A stretch of DNA of 64,000 nt from Flavobacterium circumlabens (GCF_004345565.1 NZ_SLWA01000012.1:62001-126000), one strand, 5' to 3'; positions 1 through 8,103 are shown, counted from the stretch's first letter. A program made the numbers and translations. Notes: generated by a model from the sequence alone, not told the origin.

Positions 1-1
1 T

Positions 2-988
2 TTCGGAAAAATACAGCTTTTTGGCCTCGAAGGAATTCCATTACTTATGGGGCGACTAATTATTACAATCGGTGTTGGATATGCCCTGATGGGGAATTTT
101 AATTCTAAATTAAAAAATATATTTGCTTTTTCGATCTTACTGATCTACCTCTTTTTGGCATACAGCGGAATCGAAGCCTATCACGATGTGCGTCTTCCCG
201 GAGTTTTACAGCGAATTGCAGTGGTATATTTTGTTGTGTCCCTCTTATATCTAAAAACATCACAAAAGACACAAATCATAACAGGAGTTGTTTTATTATT
301 GGGTTATTGGACCGCTATGACCTTGATACCGGTTCCCGGAATCGGCGAAGCGAATCTTGACAAAGGAACCAATTTAGCAGCATGGCTGGACAGTGTTCTC
401 CTAAAAGGTCATATGTACCGTGGCACTGTAACCTGGGATCCGGAGGGAATTCTGAGTACCATTCCATCTATCGTAAATGGAATTATTGGTCTTTTGATTG
501 GTCAGTTATTACAACTTAAAATTGCAAAAACTGAGATTGCAAAAAAAATGATAATAGCCGGAATAGTCTTAATTATTGCCGGGCTGCTTTGGAATATCGT
601 TTTCCCAATCAACAAATCGATCTGGACCAGCAGCTATGTCTTATACACCACCGGACTCGCTACAACTGTCTTGTCTATTCTCTACTACATTATTGATATT
701 GCAGCATATAAAAAAGGTTTCAAATTATTTTTGATCTGGGGTGTAAATCCAATGATTGTGTTTTTTGCCTCTCAGATTATACCGCAGGCTTTGGTTATGA
801 TTCAGTTTGAAAATCCACATAAGGCCGGAGAACAAATTAATCTTCTGAGTTATTTATACGGTTACGGAATTGCTCCATTTTTCGGTAATCCAATGATGGC
901 GTCTTTCGCGGGTGCATTGGTTTATGTCGCCATCTGGACTTTTATTCTATGGATATTCTACAAAAACAAACTCATTTTTAAAGTTTAG
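2..988 (+). CDS. DUF5009/HGSNAT-like membrane acyltransferase, 5' partial
   Basis: The frame is open from base 2 with no stop before the first ATG at 47, so the gene starts outside the window and about 328 residues are visible. The visible part is a polytopic membrane protein with many hydrophobic segments and the motif RLPGVLQRIAVVYF, typical of bacterial relatives of heparan-alpha-glucosaminide N-acetyltransferase (DUF5009/DUF1624). These are thought to move acetyl groups across the inner membrane onto sugars; the substrate cannot be read here. Compared with the complete paralogue at 13779-14969 (396 residues), roughly the first 60-70 residues are missing. The ATG at 47 is internal, not the start. 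A hairpin terminator follows at 1032. Confidence 0.8.
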   Translation, partial: FGKIQLFGLEGIPLLMGRLIITIGVGYALMGNFNSKLKNIFAFSILLIYLFLAYSGIEAYHDVRLPGVLQRIAVVYFVVSLLYLKTSQKTQIITGVVLLLGYWTAMTLIPVPGIGEANLDKGTNLAAWLDSVLLKGHMYRGTVTWDPEGILSTIPSIVNGIIGLLIGQLLQLKIAKTEIAKKMIIAGIVLIIAGLLWNIVFPINKSIWTSSYVLYTTGLATTVLSILYYIIDIAAYKKGFKLFLIWGVNPMIVFFASQIIPQALVMIQFENPHKAGEQINLLSYLYGYGIAPFFGNPMMASFAGALVYVAIWTFILWIFYKNKLIFKV

Positions 989-995
989 TTTTTTC

Positions 996-1129
996 TTTTA
1001 CCACATAAGTTATGTAAGATAATATAAGGAGAGGCGCACAAAGAGTGCGTCTTTTTCTTTTTCTGCCGCTAAACATATCGGCTTTTACTTAGATGAACTT
1101 ACATAACTTATATGGTAAAAAAACGCACT
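996..1129. repeat. Inverted repeat of ACATAAGTTATGTAAG type around a terminator
   Basis: Imperfect inverted arms lie at about 996-1018 (TACCACATAAGTTATGTAAG) and 1109-1129 (CTTACATAACTTATATGGTA). They enclose the terminator hairpin at 1032-1052. This is the first of several long intergenic inverted repeats built from simple words in this window. Confidence 0.7.
1032..1058 (+). terminator. Terminator hairpin after the partial acyltransferase
   Basis: Stem AGGCGCAC (1032-1039) pairs with GTGCGTCT (1045-1052), with one G-U pair and a 5-base loop, followed by a T-rich tail. A similar hairpin, reverse complemented, lies at 53753-53772. Confidence 0.75.
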
Positions 1130-1199
1130 CTTCTTTAGCAAAACAACATTTCATGATGTTTTAATTATCAATTAATTAAAATTAATTCATAAAAAAGTC

Positions 1200-1207
1200 T
1201 ATTTTTG
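1200..1207 (+). promoter_or_regulatory. Promoter -7 element of ndk
   Basis: TATTTTTG matches the Bacteroidota -7 consensus TAnnTTTG and sits 26 bases before the ndk ATG, giving a short leader. Confidence 0.7.
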
Positions 1208-1232
1208 CACAAAATTTAAAAAACGCAAGAAA

Positions 1233-1652
1233 ATGGCAACAAATAGAACTTTTACAATGATTAAGCCGGATGCAGTAGCAAACGGACACATCGGGAACAT
1301 ATTAGCAATGATTACTAACGGAGGTTTCAAAATCGTTTCGTTAAAATTAACTCAATTAACCGTAGCTGATGCTGAGGCATTTTATGCTGTTCACGCTGCA
1401 AGACCTTTCTACGGAGAATTAGTTGAATTCATGTCACGCGGACCAATTGTTGCTGCAATTTTAGAAAAAGAAAACGCAGTAGAAGATTTCAGAACTTTAA
1501 TTGGAGCTACAAATCCAGCTGAAGCTGCTGAAGGAACTATTCGTAAAGCATACGCAACTTCTATCGGAGAAAATGCAGTTCACGGTTCAGACAGCGACGA
1601 AAATGCTGCTATCGAAGGTGCATTCCACTTTGCTGGAAGAGAGCAATTTTAG
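1233..1652 (+). CDS. ndk: Nucleoside diphosphate kinase
   Basis: This is a 139-residue protein of normal family length. It transfers the gamma phosphate from ATP to nucleoside diphosphates through a phosphohistidine and balances cytosolic NTP pools. The N-terminus TFTMIKPDAV and the active-site segment NAVHGSDS, with the catalytic His at residue 117, are intact. The gene appears monocistronic, with a TATTTTTG promoter 26 bases upstream and a strong bidirectional terminator shared with the convergent gene at 1755-2474. The family assignment is secure. Confidence 0.98.
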   Translation: MATNRTFTMIKPDAVANGHIGNILAMITNGGFKIVSLKLTQLTVADAEAFYAVHAARPFYGELVEFMSRGPIVAAILEKENAVEDFRTLIGATNPAEAAEGTIRKAYATSIGENAVHGSDSDENAAIEGAFHFAGREQF

Positions 1653-1660
1653 ATTTTAGT

Positions 1661-1676
1661 CCCGATAGCTATCGGG
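1661..1676. repeat. 16-bp palindrome CCCGATAGCTATCGGG, copy 1
   Basis: This is a perfect 16-bp palindrome just after ndk. It lies between two copies of TAGATTTTAG (1650-1659 and 1679-1688), as if it interrupts that sequence. Other copies are at 21185-21200 (identical) and 8254-8269 (one change). Confidence 0.85.
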
Positions 1677-1699
1677 ATAGATTTTAGAGTTTAGCACAA

Positions 1700-1736
1700 A
1701 AAAAAAATCCATTCGCGATGCGAATGGATTTTTTTT
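1700..1736. terminator. Bidirectional terminator between ndk and the convergent secreted protein
   Basis: A 16-bp perfect stem at 1700-1715 and 1721-1736 (core AATCCATTCG / CGAATGGATT) has a 5-base loop. A run of A on one side and T on the other suits both strands. Confidence 0.9.
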
Positions 1737-1754
1737 ATTCTGATTGTAAAATGA

Positions 1755-2474
1755 TTAAAGTTTACCGTCTGTCTTTTTAACGATTTTAGCTATTTTTTCA
1801 TCTAAATCTTTCAAAAGTTCGTCTAAAGCACTTTCACACATTGGTAATATTTTTTCAGCAGTTAAAACTGGAATTCCTCCTATGATAGCTCCAGTCTTTT
1901 TAGAGTTTGCTCCTTCACTAAACGCAAATACTTTTTTTCCTGTTTTATCATATAATGCAATTCTGGCATACGCTTTCATTTTAACCGTTCCGGTTCCACC
2001 AACAGCGAATCCTTTTTGTAAAGCAAAATGTATTTCAGTAAATAAAACACCATCTGCAACATCTTTAAAAATGGTAGCAGTTCCTACTTCATTTTCAGAA
2101 CCATTCATACCTTCATAAATATATTTGTATCCAGGGTAATTGATGATTGTTTTCCCTGCATCTCCTTCTCTGGCAAATTTAGGAATGAAATCAATATATT
2201 CCTGTTTTTGGATTACTTCATTTTCAGGAAGTAAATCAAAAGGGAATTGTTTAGAAAAAACATTAAAAAAAGAATTATGATACTTCTCTAAAATAGGGGT
2301 AAGATTAAAATCAGGATTATTACCTAAATCAGCTATCGCAGCCAAACTACCTAGTCCCAAATCAGCTAGACTGATAGTTTTGTCTGTGTAAAAACCGACA
2401 ACTGCGACTTTTTTCTTTTGCGAATAACTGTTTAAAGCTAATAATACGGTTAAAATAAGGAATACTTTTTTCAT
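1755..2474 (-). CDS. Secreted protein of unknown function
   Basis: The 239-residue product has a clear signal peptide (MKKVFLILTVLLALNSYS, then Q), so it is exported to the periplasm or beyond. The mature start KKKVAVVGFYTDK resembles a beta strand seen in CsgG- or TolB-like periplasmic proteins, but I do not recognise a family and make no functional call. The rest is soluble, with a lysine-rich C-terminus (LDEKIAKIVKKTDGK). It stands alone on the minus strand and shares the terminator at 1700-1736 with ndk. Confidence 0.75.
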   Translation of the reverse strand: MKKVFLILTVLLALNSYSQKKKVAVVGFYTDKTISLADLGLGSLAAIADLGNNPDFNLTPILEKYHNSFFNVFSKQFPFDLLPENEVIQKQEYIDFIPKFAREGDAGKTIINYPGYKYIYEGMNGSENEVGTATIFKDVADGVLFTEIHFALQKGFAVGGTGTVKMKAYARIALYDKTGKKVFAFSEGANSKKTGAIIGGIPVLTAEKILPMCESALDELLKDLDEKIAKIVKKTDGKL

Positions 2475-2557
2475 TGTTTTTGGATTATTTTTGGATTTAA
2501 TTATTAAAAAAATATGTATTAAAAAAAATACTTATCGGTCAAATATATCATAAAAAA

Positions 2558-2580
2558 AACACTTCCAGAGTAGAAGTGTT
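2558..2580 (-). terminator. Terminator of the lipoprotein-DUF721 operon
   Basis: AACACTTC (2558-2565) pairs with GAAGTGTT (2573-2580) around a 7-base loop. The A-run at 2552-2559 supplies the U tract on the minus strand. Confidence 0.8.
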
Positions 2581-2638
2581 AATTTTATTTTTAATATTAA
2601 AACCTAAAGATCTAAATCGTTTAAAAGCCAAATAAAAT

Positions 2639-2935
2639 TTAACGTAAAACGACATCCTTTACCACTTCACGCCCTAATTCTTCATTAATCATCTTTACAA
2701 TTTTAGATTTTCCGTAGCTCAGTTCCTCTCTTAAAACGGCGGATCCAAGTTCTACATAAAGCGTGCTTCCTTTCAGCACAACGTTTTTGGTATACGTATT
2801 TACTCCATTCCCCATCAACTGCCTCCAGGCTTCTTTTACATCAATCTGATCCATTCCGGGCTGCAGTTTATTCACCTGAATAATCTGTTGCAATACATCT
2901 CCAATTGAACTTTGATTATTTAACCTTTTTGCCAT
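2639..2935 (-). CDS. DUF721 (DciA-like) protein
   Basis: This 98-residue protein matches the DUF721 pattern: an N-terminal helix with IGDVLQQIIQ, a central W-R-x-L-M-G segment, and the strand STLYVELGSAVLREEL leading into a final helix. DUF721 proteins include DciA, the helicase-loading partner of DnaB in bacteria without DnaC, and the short form is usual in Bacteroidota. A role in loading replicative helicase is inferred from the family. Its start overlaps the 3' end of the upstream lipoprotein gene by 20 bases, so the two are probably co-transcribed and translationally coupled. Confidence 0.85.
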   Translation of the reverse strand: MAKRLNNQSSIGDVLQQIIQVNKLQPGMDQIDVKEAWRQLMGNGVNTYTKNVVLKGSTLYVELGSAVLREELSYGKSKIVKMINEELGREVVKDVVLR

Positions 2936-3356
2936 CGTCTAATAAATTTATGGGTCCTGCTTTTTTATAATGATATTCCTTATTTTCCTGGTTTTTCACC
3001 ACCAATTCTTCATCTGAAATCGAAATCAATTCCTCACTCCACTTGGCATAATTTGTTTTATAATCTAGAAAAGTCTTTCCATCAGCAAAACGAACCGAAA
3101 CATTTTCAAAAGAATCACTTGTCAAAAAAGTTCCGTCAAATTGTGGCATCACTTTCTTTCGGATTCCTTTATTTTTTTTAATTTCAAAAAAATCAAAAGT
3201 TTCATTCATTCCATAATCCTTCTCTTCTCCTTTATCAAAAACAACTTTCGTAATTTCCCAGTAGCCGTTCAGTTTTGCAATATCCGTTGGTTTAATTTCC
3301 TGTTTGCAGCTCACAAACAAAAAAGATAAAACCAAGATCATAAAAGAGTTTTTCAT
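2916..3356 (-). CDS. Small lipoprotein of unknown function
   Basis: The ATG at 3356 gives a 146-residue protein with a lipoprotein signal, MKNSFMILVLSFLFVSC, with Cys 17 as the lipidated residue. The longer open frame (to 3425) adds residues encoded within the structured element at 3377-3459 and is rejected. The mature part, beginning LNGYWEITKVVFDKGEEKD, looks like the small beta-barrel lipocalin-like lipoproteins common in flavobacteria; the ligand is unknown. Its end overlaps the DUF721 gene by 20 bases. Confidence 0.8.
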   Translation of the reverse strand: MKNSFMILVLSFLFVSCKQEIKPTDIAKLNGYWEITKVVFDKGEEKDYGMNETFDFFEIKKNKGIRKKVMPQFDGTFLTSDSFENVSVRFADGKTFLDYKTNYAKWSEELISISDEELVVKNQENKEYHYKKAGPINLLDDGKKVK

Positions 3357-3376
3357 AATAAGTATAATATTAATAA

Positions 3377-3459
3377 GGAGCTGATTCCTGCTGTGCGCTA
3401 TATCTTTTATGGCGAACACCGCCATAAAAGGATGCCGCTCCCATCAGGGCTAAGACTCC
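3377..3459 (-). ncRNA. Flavo-1-like structured RNA element in the lipoprotein leader
   Basis: Read on the minus strand, the element contains AGCCCTGAT, GCGGCATCC, a hairpin, AAAAGATATAGCG and AGCAGGAAT, ending in CAGCTCC. The central 11-bp stem is perfect (3404-3414 with 3420-3430, 5-base loop). Outer pairs CCTG/CAGG and GGAG/CTCC enclose conserved-looking internal loops. This matches my memory of the Flavo-1 RNA motif of Bacteroidota, whose function is unknown. It ends about 20 bases before the lipoprotein ATG at 3356, so it may be a leader element or an independent RNA. The strand is inferred from that memory, not computed. Confidence 0.6.
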
Positions 3460-3589
3460 CGTTTTCAAAAGAATATTTCGTGAGTTACAAAGTTAACCTT
3501 ATAAAAATTCAAAAGAAATAAAAATTCATAAAACCCATTAAACTATTTTACATATTTTTGGTCAAACCCCAAACCTAAAAACCAAAAAC

Positions 3590-4654
3590 ATGACCAAAAC
3601 TATTTTTAAGCTGCTGATACTTTTAACTTTTATCAGTTGCAGCAAAGAATCATCCGATGATCAATCCACTCCGGCAGAAAACATGTATTTTCCTCCTTTA
3701 ACCGGAAGCACCTGGGAAACGAAGTCCATTTCAGACCTCAAATGGAATCAAAATGCAGTACAGCCGCTTTTGGATTATCTAGAATTAAAACATTCCAAAT
3801 CGTTTATTATTTTAGTAAACGGACGAATTGTTTTAGAAAATTATTTCAACAACCATTCCGCAACCACCAACTGGTATTGGGCAAGCGCAGGAAAAACGTT
3901 AACGTCGACCATGACCGGAATTGCGCAACAGGAAGGTTTTTTAAACATCAACAATAAAGTTTCCGATTATATCGGAACAGGCTGGACAAGCGAATCACTG
4001 GTTCAGGAAAACCAAATCACCTGCAAACATTTACTCACCATGACATCAGGACTTGATGACAGTACAGATGATGTAGATCCGGCGAGCTTAGTTTACAAAG
4101 CCGATGCCGGAAAACGCTGGGCATATCATAATGTATATGTAAAATTGCAGGATGTCGTTGCGAAAGCAAGTAAACAAACCTGGGAAAATTATTTTAATAC
4201 TAAATTAAGAGACAAAATCGGTATGAACGGAAGTTGGGTGCAACTTGGCGTAAATAGCGTGTACACCAGCACAACAAGAAGCATGGCACGTTTCGGACTC
4301 TTAATGCTCAATAAAGGAAAATGGGAGAATAACACCATTCTGAATGAAAGTTATTTTACCGAAGCGACCACTACTTCACAAAACATCAATTTAGGATATG
4401 GTTATTTATGGTGGCTAAACGGAAAAGCCAATTACCATTTACCTCAATCACAACTTACTTTTCCAGGAAGCGTGATTCCAACTGCACCAAACGATATGTT
4501 TATTGCATTAGGAAAAAATGACCAGAAAATATATGTTATTCCAAGTAAAAATATGGTGGTGATCAGAATGGGAGACGCAGCAGACGATGTCAACCTGGCG
4601 TTATCGGACTTTGATAAAACTTTATGGGAGAAAATTAATGCTTTGTACCAATAG
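3590..4654 (+). CDS. Beta-lactamase-type serine hydrolase lipoprotein
   Basis: The 354-residue protein starts with a lipoprotein signal (LLTFISC, lipidated Cys at residue 17). It has the class C beta-lactamase/esterase/DD-peptidase fold: the SxxK nucleophile motif is SAGK within WASAGKTLTS, and a YxN motif is seen in AYHNVYVKL. In this family the nucleophilic Ser acylates on beta-lactams, peptides or esters; most environmental members are esterases or peptidases, so resistance should not be assumed. The protein is anchored at the periplasmic face of a membrane. It is a single gene, divergent from the lipoprotein operon. Confidence 0.85.
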   Translation: MTKTIFKLLILLTFISCSKESSDDQSTPAENMYFPPLTGSTWETKSISDLKWNQNAVQPLLDYLELKHSKSFIILVNGRIVLENYFNNHSATTNWYWASAGKTLTSTMTGIAQQEGFLNINNKVSDYIGTGWTSESLVQENQITCKHLLTMTSGLDDSTDDVDPASLVYKADAGKRWAYHNVYVKLQDVVAKASKQTWENYFNTKLRDKIGMNGSWVQLGVNSVYTSTTRSMARFGLLMLNKGKWENNTILNESYFTEATTTSQNINLGYGYLWWLNGKANYHLPQSQLTFPGSVIPTAPNDMFIALGKNDQKIYVIPSKNMVVIRMGDAADDVNLALSDFDKTLWEKINALYQ

Positions 4655-4655
4655 T

Positions 4656-4760
4656 TTTGGATAAATTCCAATAGAGAAATCTCAAATTCCAATAGAGAAG
4701 CTTCATACTCCGATAGAAAAATCCCAAATTCCAACGATTAAAATTGGAATTTGGGATTTA
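4656..4760. repeat. AATTCCAA-word repeat ending in a perfect hairpin
   Basis: The gap after the hydrolase holds the words ATTCCAATAGAGAA (twice), a variant CTCCGATAGAAAA, and then a perfect 16-bp stem (4719-4734 with 4744-4759, AAATCCCAAATTCCAA) around a 9-base loop. It lies between convergent genes and is a likely bidirectional terminator. The same word recurs at 26114-26260 and 57638-57760. Confidence 0.8.
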
Positions 4761-4786
4761 AAAAAATTAACTTTTTTTTATTTAAT

Positions 4787-4966
4787 TTATCGCTTTGTAC
4801 GAACTCTTTTTAGCATTCCCATAAAAAAGAAAGCCAAACCTAAAACCAATAGAATGTAATAAAAAGACAAACTTTTATCTTTTAAAACATTTGCTAAAAC
4901 AAAACTTATAACGCTTGCGAAATAAAAAGTAACAGGCGTTATATTTTTTAAAGAAGAAAAACTCAT
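4787..4966 (-). CDS. Small membrane protein downstream of ftsY
   Basis: This 59-residue frame begins MSFSSLKNITPVTFYFAS and ends MLKRVRTKR. It has two predicted transmembrane helices (about residues 10-27 and 35-52) and a basic cytosolic tail. The start lies only 7 bases after the ftsY stop, so it probably belongs to the ftsY transcript. I do not recognise a family. Its tight coupling and membrane character make it a believable small gene that a length cut-off of 60 residues would miss. Confidence 0.7.
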   Translation of the reverse strand: MSFSSLKNITPVTFYFASVISFVLANVLKDKSLSFYYILLVLGLAFFFMGMLKRVRTKR

Positions 4967-4973
4967 TCTGCTA

Positions 4974-5927
4974 TTATTTAAAGAAACTATCTACGAATTC
5001 ATATTTATTAAAGACCTGTAAATCTTCAATTCCTTCACCAACTCCAATATATTTTACAGGAATCTGAAATTGATCTGAGATACCAATCACCACACCACCT
5101 TTAGCAGTTCCGTCCAATTTAGTTACAGCCAGCGAAGTTACCTCTGTAGCTGCCGTAAACTGTTTTGCCTGCTCAAAAGCATTCTGACCGGTTGAACCAT
5201 CTAAAACCAAAAGAACGTCATGAGGCGCATCAGCGACAACTTTCTGCATCACGCGTTTTACTTTGGTAAGTTCGTTCATCAGATTGATTTTATTATGAAG
5301 ACGTCCGGCAGTATCAATAATAACAATATCGGCATCTTGGGCTACCGCAGATTGCAGAGTATCAAAAGCAACAGAAGCAGGATCACTTCCCATATTCTGT
5401 CTTACGATTGGCACATCTACTCTGTCTGCCCAAACCTGTAACTGATCAATAGCAGCGGCACGAAAAGTATCTGCAGCTCCTAAAACTACTTTATAACCCG
5501 CTTTTTTAAACTGATAAGCCAATTTACCGATTGTAGTTGTTTTACCAACTCCGTTAACTCCAACCACCATTAAAACGTATGGTTTTTTATCTTTCGGAAT
5601 TTCAAATTCAGTAGCTTCCCCTGTATTTGTTTCAGATAACAAAGAACCAATCTCTTCGCGAAGAATCTGGTTTAATTCTTCTGTTCCTAAATATTTATCG
5701 TCAGCAACACGTTTTTCGATTCTTGAAATTATTTTCAATGTTGTATTTACCCCAACATCGGAAGCCACCAGAATTTCTTCCAGATCATCTAAAACATCGT
5801 CATCAACCTTAGATTTTCCGGCTACAGCTTTGCTTAACTTTGAGAAAAAAGTATTTTTTGATTTTTCAAGACTTTTGTCTAAAGTCTCTTTTTTGTCGGT
5901 AGAGAATAATTTTTTAAAAAAACTCAT
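4974..5927 (-). CDS. ftsY: Signal recognition particle receptor FtsY
   Basis: The 317-residue GTPase has the NG-domain signatures in order: GVNGVGKTTT (G1), DTFRAAA, DTAGR (G3) and TKLDGTAKGG (G4/G5). FtsY docks the Ffh-4.5S RNA-nascent chain complex at the inner membrane for co-translational insertion through SecYEG. The acidic A domain of enterobacterial FtsY is reduced to a short basic N-terminus (KKLFSTDKKETLDKSLEK), as is usual in this phylum. It lies downstream of the DUF4295-rpmG-rpmB group on the same strand but is separated from it by a terminator at 6123-6152. Confidence 0.97.
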   Translation of the reverse strand: MSFFKKLFSTDKKETLDKSLEKSKNTFFSKLSKAVAGKSKVDDDVLDDLEEILVASDVGVNTTLKIISRIEKRVADDKYLGTEELNQILREEIGSLLSETNTGEATEFEIPKDKKPYVLMVVGVNGVGKTTTIGKLAYQFKKAGYKVVLGAADTFRAAAIDQLQVWADRVDVPIVRQNMGSDPASVAFDTLQSAVAQDADIVIIDTAGRLHNKINLMNELTKVKRVMQKVVADAPHDVLLVLDGSTGQNAFEQAKQFTAATEVTSLAVTKLDGTAKGGVVIGISDQFQIPVKYIGVGEGIEDLQVFNKYEFVDSFFK

Positions 5928-6122
5928 TTTTTATTTGTTGTTAGTTCTAGACTATATGCTTTTTGAACGCTATAGTCTTAATGTTTACAGAATAAATTAA
6001 CCTTCCTGCTTTTTCTGCTTACCTCAGCAATTGATTTCACTTGTTATAAGAAAAATCGGAAACGTTTTATGAAGAACGATATTATTTTGTTTCTGTAAAT
6101 TTTAGACAAATATAAAAAATAA

Positions 6123-6152
6123 AAAAGCTACTTCCGAATGAAAGTAGCTTTT
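6123..6152 (-). terminator. Terminator after the rpmB-rpmG-DUF4295 operon
   Basis: AAAAGCTACTT (6123-6133) pairs with AAGTAGCTTTT (6142-6152). The A-rich stretch below 6126 gives a U tract on the minus strand, so ftsY may use its own promoter or read-through. Confidence 0.85.
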
Positions 6153-6171
6153 CTATATGCGATGTATGTTA

Positions 6172-6324
6172 TTATTTCTTTTTCAAGAAATTATCAACTT
6201 CTTCAGGAGTCATAATAGATTCTACGAATGTATATGCACCAGTTTTTGGAGATTTCACCATTTTGATGGCTTTTGATAATCTCTTAGAAGCTGTTTGTAA
6301 CGATGCTACGGTTTTCTTTGCCAT
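6172..6324 (-). CDS. DUF4295 family small protein
   Basis: This is a 50-residue basic protein, beginning MAKKTVASLQTASKRLSKAI and ending in PEEVDNFLKKK. It fits DUF4295, a small family found in Bacteroidota between rpmG and ftsY. The position, size and lysine-rich character suggest a ribosome-associated role, but no function is established. It starts 7 bases after rpmG and is followed by a strong terminator. Confidence 0.85.
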   Translation of the reverse strand: MAKKTVASLQTASKRLSKAIKMVKSPKTGAYTFVESIMTPEEVDNFLKKK

Positions 6325-6331
6325 GACTTAA

Positions 6332-6514
6332 TTATTTAATTTCTTTATGAACAGTTACACGTTTCAGGATTGGATTAAATTTCTTAATCTCAAGTCTGTC
6401 CGGAGTATTTTTCTTGTTCTTAGTTGTTATATATCTAGAAGTACCTGCAACACCAGAAGTCTTGTGTTCTGTACATTCTAAAATTACCTGGATTCTATTA
6501 CCTTTCTTTGCCAT
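6332..6514 (-). CDS. rpmG: Ribosomal protein bL33
   Basis: The 60-residue protein has the L33 pattern GNRIQVILEC and TSRYITTKNKKNTPDRLEIKKFNP. Only one Cys (in LECTEHK) is present, so this is the zinc-free C-minus form lacking the two CxxC knuckles. It is a large-subunit protein near the E site. It sits between rpmB (27 bases upstream) and DUF4295 (7 bases downstream) in one operon. Confidence 0.97.
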   Translation of the reverse strand: MAKKGNRIQVILECTEHKTSGVAGTSRYITTKNKKNTPDRLEIKKFNPILKRVTVHKEIK

Positions 6515-6541
6515 CTTGCTATATATTTATTTAGGAAAAGA

Positions 6542-6778
6542 TTATTTGATAAATCCTTCTGACTGCGCTTTTTTCAAAACAGCAGAAATTCCATTTTTAT
6601 TAATTGTTTTTATCGTAGATGCTGCTACTCTAAGAGTAATCCATCTATCTTCTTCTGGAAGATAAAAACGCTTTTTAACTAAGTTTACAGAAAATTTTCT
6701 CTTAGTTTTGTTCATAGCGTGAGAAACGTTATTTCCTACCATCGCTCTTTTACCTGTAAGGTCACAAACTCTTGACAT
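6542..6778 (-). CDS. rpmB: Ribosomal protein bL28
   Basis: The 78-residue protein opens with MSRVCDLTGKRAMVGNNVSH, the L28 signature, followed by the basic segment NKTKRKFSVNL and the strand RWITLRVAASTIKTI. A single Cys indicates the C-minus type without a zinc knuckle. It is the first gene of the rpmB-rpmG-DUF4295 operon, 71 bases after the cinA stop on the same strand. Confidence 0.98.
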   Translation of the reverse strand: MSRVCDLTGKRAMVGNNVSHAMNKTKRKFSVNLVKKRFYLPEEDRWITLRVAASTIKTINKNGISAVLKKAQSEGFIK

Positions 6779-6849
6779 TATACTTATCTTTTATCGTTAT
6801 TCAAAATCAGGGTGCAAAGAAAAGAAAAATAAACCATTGTAGCAAAAAA

Positions 6850-8103
6850 TTATTGCACAATTTTTAAAATTTCTTTCTGTAATATTTCTAAACTCTTAAT
6901 CGTCGCTCTATCTATCACTTTTTCACGTGGTTGGCCAAAGTTAAATTCTTCTGTAATTATACCGTCCGGTGTTGCCAAAGCGATAAAAACAGTGCCAATT
7001 TCAGCATCTGAATCTCCTTTTGCCGGTCCGGCGTTCCCGGTAGTGGCAATTGCGTAGTCTGTTTTAAGTATCTCTTTCACATTCAAAGCCATAGCCGATG
7101 CAACCTCGGCACTTACCACCGAATATTGATCTATTATGTCCTGCGAGACCCCAAGAACATTAACCTTAGCCTCTGTTGCATACGAAACCACACTGCCTTT
7201 GAAATAGTTGGAAGCTCCCGGAACAGCCGATAAAATCGATGCGATTTTTCCACCTGTAAAACTTTCAGCCGTAGCAATGGTTTTATTTTGTTTTGTCAAT
7301 AGTTTACCGACTACAGCTTCTATTGTTTCGTTTTCTTCGTAACCTACTATAATATCATGAATTATAGCATCTAATGCTTTTATATTCGCTTCAAGTGCCT
7401 CTTCCAGCACTTCTTTATCGATACCTCTGGCCGAAAGACGCAAACGCACTCTGCCGGGATTTGGCAGATAGGCTAATTTGATAAAATCAGGCAGATTATT
7501 CTCCCACTCTTCTATACGTTCAGCGACTAGGCTCTCGCCTTGCCCATACGTTAAAATCGTTTTATGGATAATATACGGCCGCTTGTATTCGTTAATAATT
7601 CTTGGAATTATCTCGTTTTCGACTAAATATTTCATTTCATACGGAACTCCCGGAAGCGAAATAAATACCGTATTTTCTTTCTTCATCCACATTCCCGGTG
7701 CTGTACCCACTTTATTATGCAGTACGGTACAGGTTGAGGGAACCAAAGCCTGATCTTTATTTAATTGTGAAATCGGTCGCTTGTAAAACCCTTCTATCAA
7801 TTCCGTTACATGTGCCAGAACTTCGGGATTTACAACCATCTCATCATTAAAATATTCGCAGAATGTTTTTTTGGTGATATCATCTTTTGTTGGCCCTAAT
7901 CCGCCTGTAATGACTACGACATCAACTTTGTTTTGAAGTTGCGCAAAGGTGTCTAAAATGTGTTTTTTATCATCGCTTATCGAAATCATTTCATGAACTT
8001 CAACACCGATCCGGTCCAGCGATTTTGCGATAAAACCGGAGTTTGTATCTACAATCTGACCGATTAAAATTTCGTCTCCAATAGTAATGATAGTTGCTTT
8101 CAT
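6850..8103 (-). CDS. cinA: CinA family protein (competence/damage-inducible, NMN amidohydrolase type)
   Basis: The 417-residue protein has both halves of the family. The N-terminal molybdopterin-binding-like domain (about 1-170) begins MKATIITIGDEILIGQIVDTN and carries VVITGGLGPTKDD. The C-terminal CinA domain (about 255-417) carries TIATAESFTGGKIAS and YAIATTGNAGPAKGD. In characterised members the N domain has ADP-ribose pyrophosphatase activity and the C domain deamidates nicotinamide mononucleotide in NAD recycling. It is full length and sits at the head of the ribosomal protein group on the minus strand. Confidence 0.95.
   Translation of the reverse strand: MKATIITIGDEILIGQIVDTNSGFIAKSLDRIGVEVHEMISISDDKKHILDTFAQLQNKVDVVVITGGLGPTKDDITKKTFCEYFNDEMVVNPEVLAHVTELIEGFYKRPISQLNKDQALVPSTCTVLHNKVGTAPGMWMKKENTVFISLPGVPYEMKYLVENEIIPRIINEYKRPYIIHKTILTYGQGESLVAERIEEWENNLPDFIKLAYLPNPGRVRLRLSARGIDKEVLEEALEANIKALDAIIHDIIVGYEENETIEAVVGKLLTKQNKTIATAESFTGGKIASILSAVPGASNYFKGSVVSYATEAKVNVLGVSQDIIDQYSVVSAEVASAMALNVKEILKTDYAIATTGNAGPAKGDSDAEIGTVFIALATPDGIITEEFNFGQPREKVIDRATIKSLEILQKEILKIVQ

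Noticed and set aside
3357..3425. N-terminal extension of the lipoprotein at 2916-3356
   Set aside because: It would place residues before the lipoprotein signal and is encoded in the Flavo-1-like element.
3590..4654. Antibiotic resistance beta-lactamase
   Set aside because: The motifs fit the broad class C serine hydrolase group, and lipoprotein members are mostly esterases or peptidases; resistance cannot be claimed.
4444..4734. Minus-strand open frame opposite the serine hydrolase
   Set aside because: It overlaps a well-supported family gene, runs into the intergenic repeat and has no family motif.
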